A stretch of 21,560 nt of DNA from an uncultured Sutterella sp. (GCA_905202595.1 CAJKSP010000042.1:1-21560), one strand, 5' to 3'. Counted from the first letter of the stretch, positions 8,881 to 16,378 are shown. Program-made: numbers and translations. Notes: a model not told the origin generated them from the sequence alone.

Positions 8881-10437
8881 ATGGGCAAGCTTTATCTGGG
8901 CTTCGACGCTGGAACGCAAAGCGTCAAAGTAGCTGTATACGACGAGGCCTTCAGCCTGGTGGCCAGCCGGTCGCTGCCGACTGAAATTCGATACCCGCAT
9001 CCGGGCTGGGTCGAAATGAACGTCGACAACTATCTCGAAAACTGCGTCTCCTGCATGGCGGGCGTCGTTGAAGACCTCAAAGCGCAGGGCCGCCGTCCGG
9101 AAGACGTCGCCGCCATCATGGGCGACGGCATCATCTGCGGCATTGTCGGCATTGATGCTGAAGGCAATCCCATTACGCCTTACATCAACTACCTCGACAG
9201 CCGCACCTCCGCAGATGTTGAAGCGATCAATGCCATGGGACTCGACATCTGGGGGCGCGAAACCGGCAATGCAGAAGCGTCGCCAATGTTCCCTGCAATG
9301 TTTGCCCGCTGGTTCCTGCGCGAAAGCGACAACTTCCGCGAACGCGGCGCCAAATTCGTGCACAACGCCCCCTACATGCTCATGCGGCTCGCCGGCCTCA
9401 AGGCCAAGGATGCCTTCATCGACTGGGGCGCCATGTCGGGCTGGGGCCTCGGCTACGACGTCAAGGCGAAGGCCTGGTCAAAGGCGCAGCTTGACATTCT
9501 CGGCATTGACGAAAAGTACATGCCTCGCATTCTGAAGCCCTGGGACATTGTCGGCGGACTTTGCGAAGCCATGGCGCAGAAGACGGGACTGCCGGCCGGC
9601 ATTCCGATCCTCGCCGGCGCCGGCGACACCATGCAGTCGATGCTCGGCTCCGGCATCTTTGAAGCGGGTCAAGGTGTTGACGTCGCCGGCACGTGCGCCA
9701 TGTTCTGCGTATCGACCGACGGCATCATTCCAGAACTCTCCAAGCCCGGCATGGGCCTCATCTTCAATTCGGGCACGCTCCCCGACACCTACTTCTACTG
9801 GGGATTTGTGCGCACAGGCGGCCTTTCGCTCCGCTGGTTCAAGGACCGCGTCTGCCGCAAGCCCGACAACAGCGACTACTACCGCGTGCTTTCCGCCGGT
9901 GCGGAAAAAGTCCCCGCAGGCTCCAACGGCGTTCTCTTCCTGCCCTATCTCACGGGCGGCTCCGGCGACGAAAAAGAAGCGAGCGGATGCTTTCTCAACA
10001 TGACGATGGACGACGATCAGTTCGTCATGTGGCGCGCCGTGCTTGAAGCCATCGGCTACGACTACATGCACGTCGCAGATCAGTACCGAAGCGCCGGCGT
10101 GCCGCTCAAGCGCATTACCGTTACGGAGGGCGGCAGCCGCGATGCGCTCTGGAATCAGATCAAGGCCGACATGCTCGATGCCGAGATCGTGCGCTTCCGC
10201 AATCCGGGCGGCGCCGTGCTCACCAATTGCGTCTTCGGCGCCTATGCATCCGGCGCATTGCCTGACGTGAAGGCGGCCTTGGCCAGCGTCATCAGCGAAA
10301 ACGGCCGCTATGTGCCGCGTCAGACGCTCACAGCCAGCTACCGCAAGCTTTTCGAAAACCGCACGGCGCTGGTGAAGAGCGACATGAAGGCTGCTTTTTC
10401 ACGCTTGGTGAAGATGCGGAATCCAAACGCGCTCTAA
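8881..10437 (+). CDS. FGGY-family carbohydrate kinase (xylulokinase-like)
   Basis: This is a 518-residue cytoplasmic sugar kinase of the FGGY family, which phosphorylates a pentulose, hexulose or polyol using ATP. The N-terminal phosphate-binding motif is FDAGTQSVKV (8-17). GWVEM (42-46) and YLDSRT (104-109) fit the family's substrate domain. AGAGDT (245-250) holds the likely catalytic base Asp249, and PYLTGG (355-360) corresponds to the conserved PYL.GER-type block. Substrate specificity cannot be read from sequence; xylulose is only the nearest guess. AAGGA lies 10 nt before the ATG at 8881, so that start is preferred over an in-frame codon 30 nt upstream. No transporter, isomerase or regulator adjoins it, so it stands alone between parE and ppiD. 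Confidence 0.85.
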   Translation: MGKLYLGFDAGTQSVKVAVYDEAFSLVASRSLPTEIRYPHPGWVEMNVDNYLENCVSCMAGVVEDLKAQGRRPEDVAAIMGDGIICGIVGIDAEGNPITPYINYLDSRTSADVEAINAMGLDIWGRETGNAEASPMFPAMFARWFLRESDNFRERGAKFVHNAPYMLMRLAGLKAKDAFIDWGAMSGWGLGYDVKAKAWSKAQLDILGIDEKYMPRILKPWDIVGGLCEAMAQKTGLPAGIPILAGAGDTMQSMLGSGIFEAGQGVDVAGTCAMFCVSTDGIIPELSKPGMGLIFNSGTLPDTYFYWGFVRTGGLSLRWFKDRVCRKPDNSDYYRVLSAGAEKVPAGSNGVLFLPYLTGGSGDEKEASGCFLNMTMDDDQFVMWRAVLEAIGYDYMHVADQYRSAGVPLKRITVTEGGSRDALWNQIKADMLDAEIVRFRNPGGAVLTNCVFGAYASGALPDVKAALASVISENGRYVPRQTLTASYRKLFENRTALVKSDMKAAFSRLVKMRNPNAL

Positions 10438-10450
10438 GCGCTGCTCTGCC

Positions 10451-10465
10451 GGAGGCTTCGCCTCC
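10451..10465. repeat. Small GC hairpin after the FGGY kinase stop
   Basis: GGAGGC and GCCTCC flank a 3-nt TTC loop, 13 nt after the kinase stop codon. It lies just before the large bidirectional terminator and may add to termination of the kinase transcript. Confidence 0.35.
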
Positions 10466-10477
10466 CCAGGCTTAAAA

Positions 10478-10509
10478 AAAGGACGCGCTCCCGAGGGAGC
10501 GCGTCCTTT
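10478..10509. terminator. Strong rho-independent terminator shared by convergent genes
   Basis: A perfect 15-bp inverted repeat (AAAGGACGCGCTCCC and its complement) has a 2-nt centre. On the minus strand it is followed by seven Ts (complement of the A-run at 10474-10480), an excellent terminator for ppiD. On the plus strand the T-run is only three, so termination of the kinase mRNA should be weaker. It lies between the two convergent stop codons. Confidence 0.88.
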
Positions 10510-10530
10510 CGTCAACCGTCAGACGCGAGG

Positions 10531-12438
10531 CTACGGCTGCGGCTGTTCAGGCTGATCACCCTGGATGAAGTCCTTCTTCAGCCACTCAACGCCAATGACA
10601 TTTTCAAGCGCCTCAAGATAGCCCATGCGGTCGGCTTCGCCGTAGATCGAAGACAGCTCGCGCGCCAGGCTCTGCAGCTCGGCAGGCTTCGCAGGATGCT
10701 TGCGGGCAGCTTCCACATAGCTCACGATATAGGAGCCGCCGGGCACGGATTTGCCGATATAAGCCGGCAGCTTCGTATCCGGATAGCTGATCTCGGCGTC
10801 GGCCAGCATAGCGGGCTGGCCCTGGAGATTCTGACGCGAGATCCAAATGGGCGCGCTGAAGCCTTCAAGCGACTTCGACTTCTGCACTTCGGCAAGCTTC
10901 TTTTCACCGTCAGCGCGCGCCATTTCAGCCGCCTTCTGCATCTTGATCTCTTCAACGATGCGGTCCTTCACGTCGCTGAAGGCGCGTTCAGCCGTCGGAT
11001 AGTAGTCGACGACGCGGGCGGCAACGAGCGTATTCGCCGAAACTTCAATCGCGCTGGTATTGCGCTTGTCCTTGAGCGCTTCCGTGCCGAAGAGCGCTTC
11101 CACAACGCGGTCGTTGATGATGCGGCGAAGCTCCGGATCCTTCACCCCTTCACGCGTCACATTGTCGACCGTCTCCACCTTGAGGCCGAACTTCTCGGCC
11201 GCCGGCTCAAGCGAATCGGACTGCTCGTAGACGAGATTGGTGAACTCTTCCGCGCGGGTCGAGAATTCGCGGATCGCCATCTGCTGGTCATATTCGCGCT
11301 CGATTTCGGCCTTCACGGCTTCAAAAGGCTTGACCGCAGCAGGCTGAACATCCGTAACGTAGATGATGTGGTAGCCGAATTCCGACTCCACCGGCCCCAC
11401 GATGTCGCCCTTCTTCGCCGCAAAGACGGCATCTTCAAAAGGCTTCGTCATCATGCCCTTGCCGAAGAAGGAGAGGTCGCCGCCCGTAGCGGCGCTGCCC
11501 GTGTCGGCGGAATTGGCGCGTGCCAGATCGGCAAACTTCGACGGATCGGCCTTGGCCTCTGCGAGAAGCGACTGAGCCTTCTTGAGCGCAGCGGCCTTGT
11601 CGCTGCCGAACTCAATGAGGATATGGCTCGCACGGCGCTGCTCCGGCGACGTCCAGCGGTTCTTATTCTGCTCGTAGTAGGTCTTAAGGTCGTCCGGATT
11701 GGCCTTCTGTCCCTTGAAGTTCTCCGGCGAAAGCACGATGTACTGCGCCTTCACATGCTCGGGCGAGAGGAATTCCTTCTGATGGCTTTCGTAGTAGGCC
11801 TTGGCTTCCTCGTCAGTGACGCTCGCCTTTTCCATGTAGTCCGCAGCATTGATGATGAACGTGCGAACCTGACGCTCCTCAGTGAGGATGTCGTGCATCT
11901 GCTGCACGAGCGCCTTCGGCACGGGATAAGTGGCCGAAACGCCGGAAACCAGCGCTTCCTTGGCGAGATCGGACTGCACCTGCGCAACGAACTGCTCGTC
12001 GCTCTTGCCTTGCGAGCGCAGGAACTGCTCATAGAGCGCCGGATCAAACTTGCCGTCGCGCTTCAGACCATCCGCGCTCTTGATGAGCGCAATCGCCTCC
12101 TGCTGACTCACGGCAATGTGATTCTTCTCGACCGTCTGGCCCACTGCGGCCTGATCCATCAGGTAGCGCACGAGATCTTCGCGTGCCTGGACTGTGTCGA
12201 GCATATTGGCGCGGAACTCATCGCCGAGCTGCTGGCGCAGCCGCTCGAGCTGTTCGCGCTTGAGCGCATCAAACTGCTCGGGCGTCACGGGGACTTCGCC
12301 CACCTTGACGATCGCATTGTCGGATGAATTCATCATCCGGTTGTACGAGTAGATGCCGGTCACCACAAAGCTCGGGATGATCAGCACCATCGCGATGAAC
12401 ATGAGCCAGCGCTTGTGCTCGCGGAATGCCTGCAGCAT
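10531..12438 (-). CDS. ppiD: Membrane-anchored periplasmic folding chaperone PpiD (SurA-N and parvulin domains)
   Basis: This is a 635-residue inner-membrane-anchored chaperone that assists newly exported proteins near the Sec translocon. A single N-terminal TM helix spans about 11-29 after a basic cytoplasmic tip. A SurA_N-like region (about 40-190) follows, then a parvulin-type PPIase domain (about 264-362) with RRASHILI, GGDLSFFGKGMM and FGYHIIYV, then a long C-terminal helical region. Length and order match PpiD. The ATG at 12438 is preferred: AGAGGAA lies about 8 nt upstream and the next residues give the usual basic-then-TM start. The frame is open upstream to 12543, but that extension is unlike the family. 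It is the last gene of the lon-side neighbourhood and ends at the strong terminator at 10478-10509. Confidence 0.93.
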   Translation of the reverse strand: MLQAFREHKRWLMFIAMVLIIPSFVVTGIYSYNRMMNSSDNAIVKVGEVPVTPEQFDALKREQLERLRQQLGDEFRANMLDTVQAREDLVRYLMDQAAVGQTVEKNHIAVSQQEAIALIKSADGLKRDGKFDPALYEQFLRSQGKSDEQFVAQVQSDLAKEALVSGVSATYPVPKALVQQMHDILTEERQVRTFIINAADYMEKASVTDEEAKAYYESHQKEFLSPEHVKAQYIVLSPENFKGQKANPDDLKTYYEQNKNRWTSPEQRRASHILIEFGSDKAAALKKAQSLLAEAKADPSKFADLARANSADTGSAATGGDLSFFGKGMMTKPFEDAVFAAKKGDIVGPVESEFGYHIIYVTDVQPAAVKPFEAVKAEIEREYDQQMAIREFSTRAEEFTNLVYEQSDSLEPAAEKFGLKVETVDNVTREGVKDPELRRIINDRVVEALFGTEALKDKRNTSAIEVSANTLVAARVVDYYPTAERAFSDVKDRIVEEIKMQKAAEMARADGEKKLAEVQKSKSLEGFSAPIWISRQNLQGQPAMLADAEISYPDTKLPAYIGKSVPGGSYIVSYVEAARKHPAKPAELQSLARELSSIYGEADRMGYLEALENVIGVEWLKKDFIQGDQPEQPQP

Positions 12439-12559
12439 GTATGCGATTCCTCTAGAGGAGGCCGCCCTCGAAGGAGCGCGGGGCGGCTTCGCGTCGTGTT
12501 GTTCTACTGAGCCGAAATTCAGCGGTGAGCGCCGCGCCTGCACGACGCGCAGATATGAA

Positions 12560-12587
12560 AAAAGGCGAACCCTCGGGTTCGCCTTTT
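12560..12587 (-). terminator. Rho-independent terminator of the tRNA-Asp pair
   Basis: A 13-bp stem (AAAAGGCGAACCC and its complement) with a 2-nt centre is followed on the minus strand by a run of six Ts (complement of 12558-12563). It starts about 13 nt past the end of the second tRNA-Asp and sits upstream of ppiD, so ppiD should need its own promoter or readthrough. Confidence 0.85.
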
Positions 12588-12599
12588 CTCTGAAATTCG

Positions 12600-12676
12600 T
12601 GGCGGAGTGGACGGGACTCGAACCCGCGACCCTCGGCGTGACAGGCCGATATTCTAACCAACTGAACTACCACTCC
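12600..12676 (-). tRNA. tRNA-Asp (anticodon GUC), copy 2
   Basis: This is a 77-nt tRNA with encoded 3' CCA. The acceptor stem GGAGUGG/CCACUCC has discriminator G. The D-arm reads UAGUUCAG...UUAGA, the anticodon stem-loop is UCGGC-CUGUCAC-GCCGA with anticodon GUC, and the T-arm reads GCGGGUUCGAGUCCCGU. It is identical over its whole length to the copy at 12750-12826 and is second in transcription order, followed by a terminator. Confidence 0.97.
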
Positions 12677-12749
12677 GCGCGCTTTGCGCTAATCTCGAGG
12701 CTACAACCTAAAGTGAAGCTCGGATTTTAACAACTTCGCTTGCAAGTGT

Positions 12750-12826
12750 TGGCGGAGTGGACGGGACTCGAACCCGCGACCCTCGGCGTGACAGGCCGAT
12801 ATTCTAACCAACTGAACTACCACTCC
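12750..12826 (-). tRNA. tRNA-Asp (anticodon GUC), copy 1
   Basis: This is a 77-nt tRNA with encoded CCA, identical to the copy 73 nt downstream. It is first in transcription order, behind a good sigma-70 promoter (12868-12895). The two copies probably form one transcript cut into two mature tRNAs, since I see no terminator and only weak promoter-like sequence between them. Confidence 0.97.
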
Positions 12827-12867
12827 GTTTCCGAAGCAAGCTGTCGTTGTTTCAGCGTAGGAGAGGA

Positions 12868-12895
12868 ATTATACGGGTCAATCTGAATTTTGCAA
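12868..12895 (-). promoter_or_regulatory. Sigma-70 promoter of the tRNA-Asp pair
   Basis: On the minus strand, -35 TTGCAA (12895-12890) and a perfect -10 TATAAT (12873-12868) are separated by 16 nt. The predicted transcript starts about 35 nt before the first tRNA-Asp. Confidence 0.75.
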
Positions 12896-13056
12896 GAGGG
12901 CGAAAAACATTTTTCTCGAGCATCCGCCCTCAAACAAGAAGAAAAAATAAAAATTTCACCTATTATCAATTAGTTATAAATTTGCCAACGAAATTAGGAA
13001 TACCGTAAATATGGTATGCGTCCACTGTTCTTTAGACTTCTGCCTCTTTAGCGCAA
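12896..13056. other. AT-rich intergenic stretch with no recognisable gene
   Basis: This stretch between the tRNA-Asp promoter and the 105-residue ORF is clearly more AT-rich than the rest of the window (A-runs around 12940, TTATCAATTAGTTATAAA near 12964). An imperfect palindrome, ATACC...GGTAT, lies at 13000-13017. I see no coding sequence or RNA gene. It could hold a regulatory site or be a scar of an insertion. Confidence 0.35.
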
Positions 13057-13089
13057 CAGCCGTCAGTCTTCTTTGAAGACTGACGGCTG
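13057..13089. terminator. Perfect 15-bp hairpin just after the 105-residue ORF
   Basis: CAGCCGTCAGTCTTC, a 3-nt TTT loop and the exact complement begin 4 nt beyond the ORF's stop codon. On the minus strand only a poor T-run follows (TTGCGCT), so it may terminate inefficiently or protect the mRNA 3' end. Confidence 0.5.
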
Positions 13090-13093
13090 AGCA

Positions 13094-13411
13094 CTAAGTC
13101 CAATACTCTTCGTCAAGCGGCCAAAGCTCCGCATCATTGGCTCGGTCGGGAACCTTCGGCGGCTCGCCGTCGTACTCCAGACGCTCGAGCTCGTCAAAAA
13201 AGTCCGCAAAGACGCGGGCGCCGAGCAGCAGATCTTTCGAGCCAGGCAGATAGCGCCCGATGCGAACAGGCTTCATCGCAAGCTCAATCAGCTCGTAGTC
13301 GAAGTCCGCACTGCCGGTCGGCGAGAAAAAGCCGTCCTTGAAAGTGATCGCGAGATGCCGGCCTTTCTTCGTGCCGATGCCCCGAACCCAGGTTGACTTC
13401 TTATGCATCAT
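13094..13411 (-). CDS. Unrecognised 105-residue protein between tRNA-Asp and tRNA-Val
   Basis: I do not recognise this family. From the ATG at 13411 it encodes 105 residues. The N-terminal 20 are basic (KKSTWVRGIGTKKGRH); the middle has beta-like stretches (HLAITFKDGFFSP) and a hydrophobic LLLGARVFADFF segment. The C-terminus is strongly acidic with aromatics (ELWPLDEEYWT). There is no signal peptide, TM helix or known motif, so it is probably cytosolic. GGAG lies about 7 nt before the ATG, which supports translation; an in-frame TTG at 13426 and an ATG at 13408 are alternatives. It sits alone between tRNA genes, with a terminator immediately upstream (13431-13449) and a perfect hairpin immediately downstream. 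No promoter is obvious. Confidence 0.6.
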   Translation of the reverse strand: MMHKKSTWVRGIGTKKGRHLAITFKDGFFSPTGSADFDYELIELAMKPVRIGRYLPGSKDLLLGARVFADFFDELERLEYDGEPPKVPDRANDAELWPLDEEYWT

Positions 13412-13430
13412 GCCGTCTCTCCACAAAAAA

Positions 13431-13449
13431 GAGCGTCAGCTTGACGCTC
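13431..13449 (-). terminator. Second rho-independent terminator after tRNA-Val, abutting the 105-residue ORF
   Basis: An 8-bp stem (GAGCGTCA and its complement) with a 3-nt loop is followed on the minus strand by six Ts (13430-13425). It ends only about 14 nt before the ORF start at 13411. It could act as a true terminator or as an attenuator whose readthrough allows expression of the ORF. Confidence 0.75.
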
Positions 13450-13474
13450 GATGAAAAGGCCTTTCAGAAAAAGA

Positions 13475-13512
13475 ATGAGGCCCGTCCGGACGTTTCGTCC
13501 TGCGGGCCTCAT
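13475..13512 (-). terminator. First terminator after tRNA-Val
   Basis: An outer 10-bp stem (ATGAGGCCCG, 13475-13484, with 13503-13512) encloses a second stem (GGACG, TTT loop, CGTCC). On the minus strand a TTCTTTTT-type tract follows (13475-13468). It lies about 50 nt after the end of tRNA-Val. Confidence 0.7.
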
Positions 13513-13561
13513 GAAGATGCAATGCAGCACAGCTTGTCAGCCGCTGCATCGACATTGAATT

Positions 13562-13637
13562 TGGTGGATGCTAAGAGACTCGAACTCCTGACCCTCGCCG
13601 TGTAAAGGCGACGCTCTACCAACTGAGCTAAGCATCC
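13562..13637 (-). tRNA. tRNA-Val (anticodon UAC)
   Basis: This is a 76-nt tRNA with encoded CCA. The acceptor stem GGAUGCU/AGCAUCC has discriminator A. The D-arm reads UAGCUCAGUUGGUAGAGC, the anticodon stem-loop is UCGCC-UUUACAC-GGCGA with anticodon UAC, and the T-arm reads CAGGAGUUCGAGUCUCUU. It is followed by two terminators and lies downstream of lon on the same strand. Confidence 0.96.
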
Positions 13638-13712
13638 GAAGAATGCAACTTTAGCACATCACAGCGCAAAAATGCCGGCTGTCGACAATCGAGCGCAGCT
13701 CGCCAACGCGCA

Positions 13713-13765
13713 GCGGATCTCGCTGCCTCTGCCGCCAACGCATGCTAAGGCAGCAAGAGATCCGC
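13713..13765. repeat. Long inverted repeat between lon and tRNA-Val
   Basis: The left arm is GCGGATCTC plus GCTGCC (13713-13727). The right arm is GGCAGC, a 2-nt AA bulge, then GAGATCCGC (13749-13765). The loop is 21 nt. It begins 17 nt past the lon stop. No T-run follows, so it is not a classical terminator. A small CGAGC/GCTCG hairpin (13690-13702) lies further on. Confidence 0.6.
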
Positions 13766-13781
13766 GCGCCACGCGGCGCAC

Positions 13782-16262
13782 TTATGCAGAAAGCGCCGGA
13801 CCGGAGGATGCCGCAGGCTTCTGCGCCGGAGGCACTTCCAAAGGCGACGGCCCCTGCGCCGGTGCATCGGCTTTTTCCGGCGCCAGCGGTTCAGGCATGC
13901 GCACGAGCGCGCGCTCAAGCACCTGCTCAATCTGGCGCACAGGCACGATTTCGAGTCCCTTCAGGCAGTCCTCCTTGATTTCAGAGAGATCCTTCAGATT
14001 CTCCTCCGGAATCAAGACGGTCTTGACGTTGCCTCGCTGAGCAGCCAGAAGCTTCTCCTTCAGACCGCCGATCGGAAGAACCTCGCCTCGAAGCGTGATT
14101 TCGCCCGTCATGGCAATGTCGGAGCGCACAGGGATCTTGGTGAGCGCCGAGACCATGGCCGTCACGATGGCCGCGCCGGCCGACGGACCGTCCTTCGGAA
14201 TGGCGCCTTCAGGGAAGTGGATGTGCCAATCGGTATTGGCGAAGATGTCGCTCTTGAGGCCGAGCTGCGCCGCGCGAGAACGCACAACGGAGCGGGCCGC
14301 CTCCACCGATTCCTTCATGACGTCGCCGAGCATGCCCGTGCGAAGCACCTGTCCCTTGCCCGGGAAGGCCACGGCTTCAATCGTCAGAATGTCGCCGCCG
14401 ACTTCGGACCAAGCAAGGCCGTTCACAAGCCCCACCTTCGGCTCGCGCATCGCCAGCGTGATGCTGTAGCGGCGAACGCCGAGATACTTCTCCACGCCCT
14501 TCTCGTCAACGACAATCGGCAGCGTCGGCTTCTTGTCCTTCTCTTCGAGCTCGGTCAGCACAATCTTGCGCAGAATCTTGCCGATCGAGCGCTCCAGGCC
14601 GCGCACGCCCGCTTCTCGCGTGTAGTAGCGGATGATCTCGCGCACCGCGCCCTCGGTGATCTGAATTTCCTTCTCGGCGATGCCGTTTGCACGCATCTGC
14701 TTCGGAATCAGATGCCGCTCGGCGATGTGAACCTTTTCGTCTTCGGTGTAGCCGGAAAGCGAAATGACCTCCATGCGGTCGAGCAGCGCCGGCGGGATGT
14801 CGTAGCTGTTGGAAGTTGCCACGAAGAGCACGTCCGACAGATCGTACGGCACCTCGACATAGTGGTCTTCAAACGCGTTGTTCTGCTCCGGATCGAGCAC
14901 TTCAAGCAGCGCAGAAGCCGGATCGCCGCGCGTTGTCATGCCGATCTTGTCGATTTCATCGAGCAGGAAGAGCGGATTGCGCACGCCCGCCTTGATCATG
15001 TGCTTGATCACCTGACCAGGCATGGCGCCCACATACGTGCGGCGGTGGCCGCGAATTTCCGCTTCATCGGAAACGCCGCCAAGCGCCATGCGCACATACT
15101 CGCGATTCGTTGCGCGCGCGATCGAGCGCCCGAGCGAGGTCTTGCCCACGCCGGGACCGCCCACCAGGCAGAGAATCGGACTCTTCACCTTGCCGACGCG
15201 CTTCTGCACAGCGAGGTACTCGAGAATGCGCTCCTTGACCTTCTCAAGGCCCCAGTGATCCTCGTCAAGGATCTTGCGGGCCTTGCCGATGTCGCGGTTG
15301 ACGCGGCTCTTCTTCGTCCAGGGAATGTCAAGCAGCGTGTCGACATAGCTGCGGACCACCGAAGCTTCAGAGCTCGAAGGCGGCATCGTGCGCAGGCGCT
15401 TGATTTCAGCCAAGGCCGCTTCTTCCGCCTGCTTGGGCATATGAGCGTCCTTCACCTTCTTTTCAAGCGCACCGGCTTCGTCGTCAGCGCCCTCGCCGTC
15501 TGCATCCAGGCCAAGCTCCTTGCGGATCGCCTTCATCTGCTCGTTGAGGTAGTACTCGCGCTGATTCTTCTCCATCTGGCCTTTGACGCGCATCTGGATG
15601 CGCTTCTCAATCTGGCCGGACTGCAGTTCGCGCTGCAGCGCCTCGATCAGAATCTCAAAGCGCTCCGAAGGCTTGGCCGAGGCCACGAACTTCACGCGCA
15701 TCTCTGTCGAGAGCGGCACAATCGACGCGGCAATGTCGCAGGCCTTCACCGGATCGGCCTCCGCCTTCACCGGCTTCAGATGGTCGAGCGACATCTTCTT
15801 GACGTTCTGCGCGTAGTCTTCAAGCGACTTGATGAGCGTGCGCAGATAGGCCTGAAGATCAGCATCGCTGCAGGGCTCTGTGCGGATCAGCTCGCCGGCA
15901 GCCTTGTAATAGCCGGCCGAGCGGTCGTAGCGCACCACTGTGCAACGGTCAGTGCCGTGCACCAACGCCTTCACAGAACCGTCAGGGAGCCGCAGCAGCT
16001 GATCAATCTCGCCCAGAACGCCCACGGGCCAGAACTCTTCCGGCTTGGGGTCGTCGACGTTCTTGTCGCGCTGAGTGACCAGAATCACGCGGCCCGAAAA
16101 GTTGCGAATAGAGGCTTCCGCCGCCGCAACAGAGAGCGCGCGCGACATGAAGATGGTGGTCATGGCGTTGGGGCCGACCACCATGTCGCGGAGCGGAATC
16201 ACCGGGTAGGGCCCGACAGATTCCGGCGCATTGCCCAAAGGCATATTGATCTCGTTCGTCAA
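13782..16262 (-). CDS. lon: ATP-dependent Lon protease
   Basis: This is an 826-residue cytosolic AAA+ serine protease that degrades misfolded and regulatory proteins. The LonN substrate domain covers about 17-210 (YPVIPLRDMVV at 19-29), followed by a coiled coil. The AAA+ module has Walker A GGPGVGKT (368-375) and Walker B LFLLDEID (431-438). The protease domain has KDGPSAGAA with Ser694 and GGLKEKLLAA with Lys737, the catalytic pair. A Pro/Ala-rich tail of about 38 residues extends past the usual end. The first codon used here is TTG at 16262, with GGAAG 8 nt upstream; an ATG six codons later (16244) is possible but has a weaker ribosome site. It is third after clpP and clpX in the same direction and has its own heat-shock promoter. 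Confidence 0.97.
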   Translation of the reverse strand: MTNEINMPLGNAPESVGPYPVIPLRDMVVGPNAMTTIFMSRALSVAAAEASIRNFSGRVILVTQRDKNVDDPKPEEFWPVGVLGEIDQLLRLPDGSVKALVHGTDRCTVVRYDRSAGYYKAAGELIRTEPCSDADLQAYLRTLIKSLEDYAQNVKKMSLDHLKPVKAEADPVKACDIAASIVPLSTEMRVKFVASAKPSERFEILIEALQRELQSGQIEKRIQMRVKGQMEKNQREYYLNEQMKAIRKELGLDADGEGADDEAGALEKKVKDAHMPKQAEEAALAEIKRLRTMPPSSSEASVVRSYVDTLLDIPWTKKSRVNRDIGKARKILDEDHWGLEKVKERILEYLAVQKRVGKVKSPILCLVGGPGVGKTSLGRSIARATNREYVRMALGGVSDEAEIRGHRRTYVGAMPGQVIKHMIKAGVRNPLFLLDEIDKIGMTTRGDPASALLEVLDPEQNNAFEDHYVEVPYDLSDVLFVATSNSYDIPPALLDRMEVISLSGYTEDEKVHIAERHLIPKQMRANGIAEKEIQITEGAVREIIRYYTREAGVRGLERSIGKILRKIVLTELEEKDKKPTLPIVVDEKGVEKYLGVRRYSITLAMREPKVGLVNGLAWSEVGGDILTIEAVAFPGKGQVLRTGMLGDVMKESVEAARSVVRSRAAQLGLKSDIFANTDWHIHFPEGAIPKDGPSAGAAIVTAMVSALTKIPVRSDIAMTGEITLRGEVLPIGGLKEKLLAAQRGNVKTVLIPEENLKDLSEIKEDCLKGLEIVPVRQIEQVLERALVRMPEPLAPEKADAPAQGPSPLEVPPAQKPAASSGPALSA

Positions 16263-16299
16263 AGCTTGAGGCTTCCAAAAAATCCAATAGATATCCCTA

Positions 16300-16327
16300 A
16301 TATGGGGGCGGTGCGGGCGCTTTCAAG
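16300..16327 (-). promoter_or_regulatory. Sigma-32 (RpoH) heat-shock promoter of lon
   Basis: On the minus strand, -35 CTTGAAA (16327-16321), a 13-nt spacer and -10 CCCCATAT (16307-16300) match the RpoH consensus CTTGAAA-N(11-16)-CCCCATnT at every defined position. The leader to the lon start at 16262 is about 30 nt. It shows that lon can be induced independently of clpPX. Confidence 0.82.
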
Positions 16328-16378
16328 CCGAAAGCGCCGCAAAAAATGCACCGATTCGATCGCGCTGGCCGACCAGCG

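Noticed and set aside
10696..12327. 543-codon plus-strand open frame opposite ppiD
   Set aside because: It is an antisense shadow with composition typical of GC-rich complement frames.
12439..12543. Longer PpiD start at 12543
   Set aside because: The ATG at 12438 has a good ribosome site and gives the expected basic-then-membrane N-terminus.
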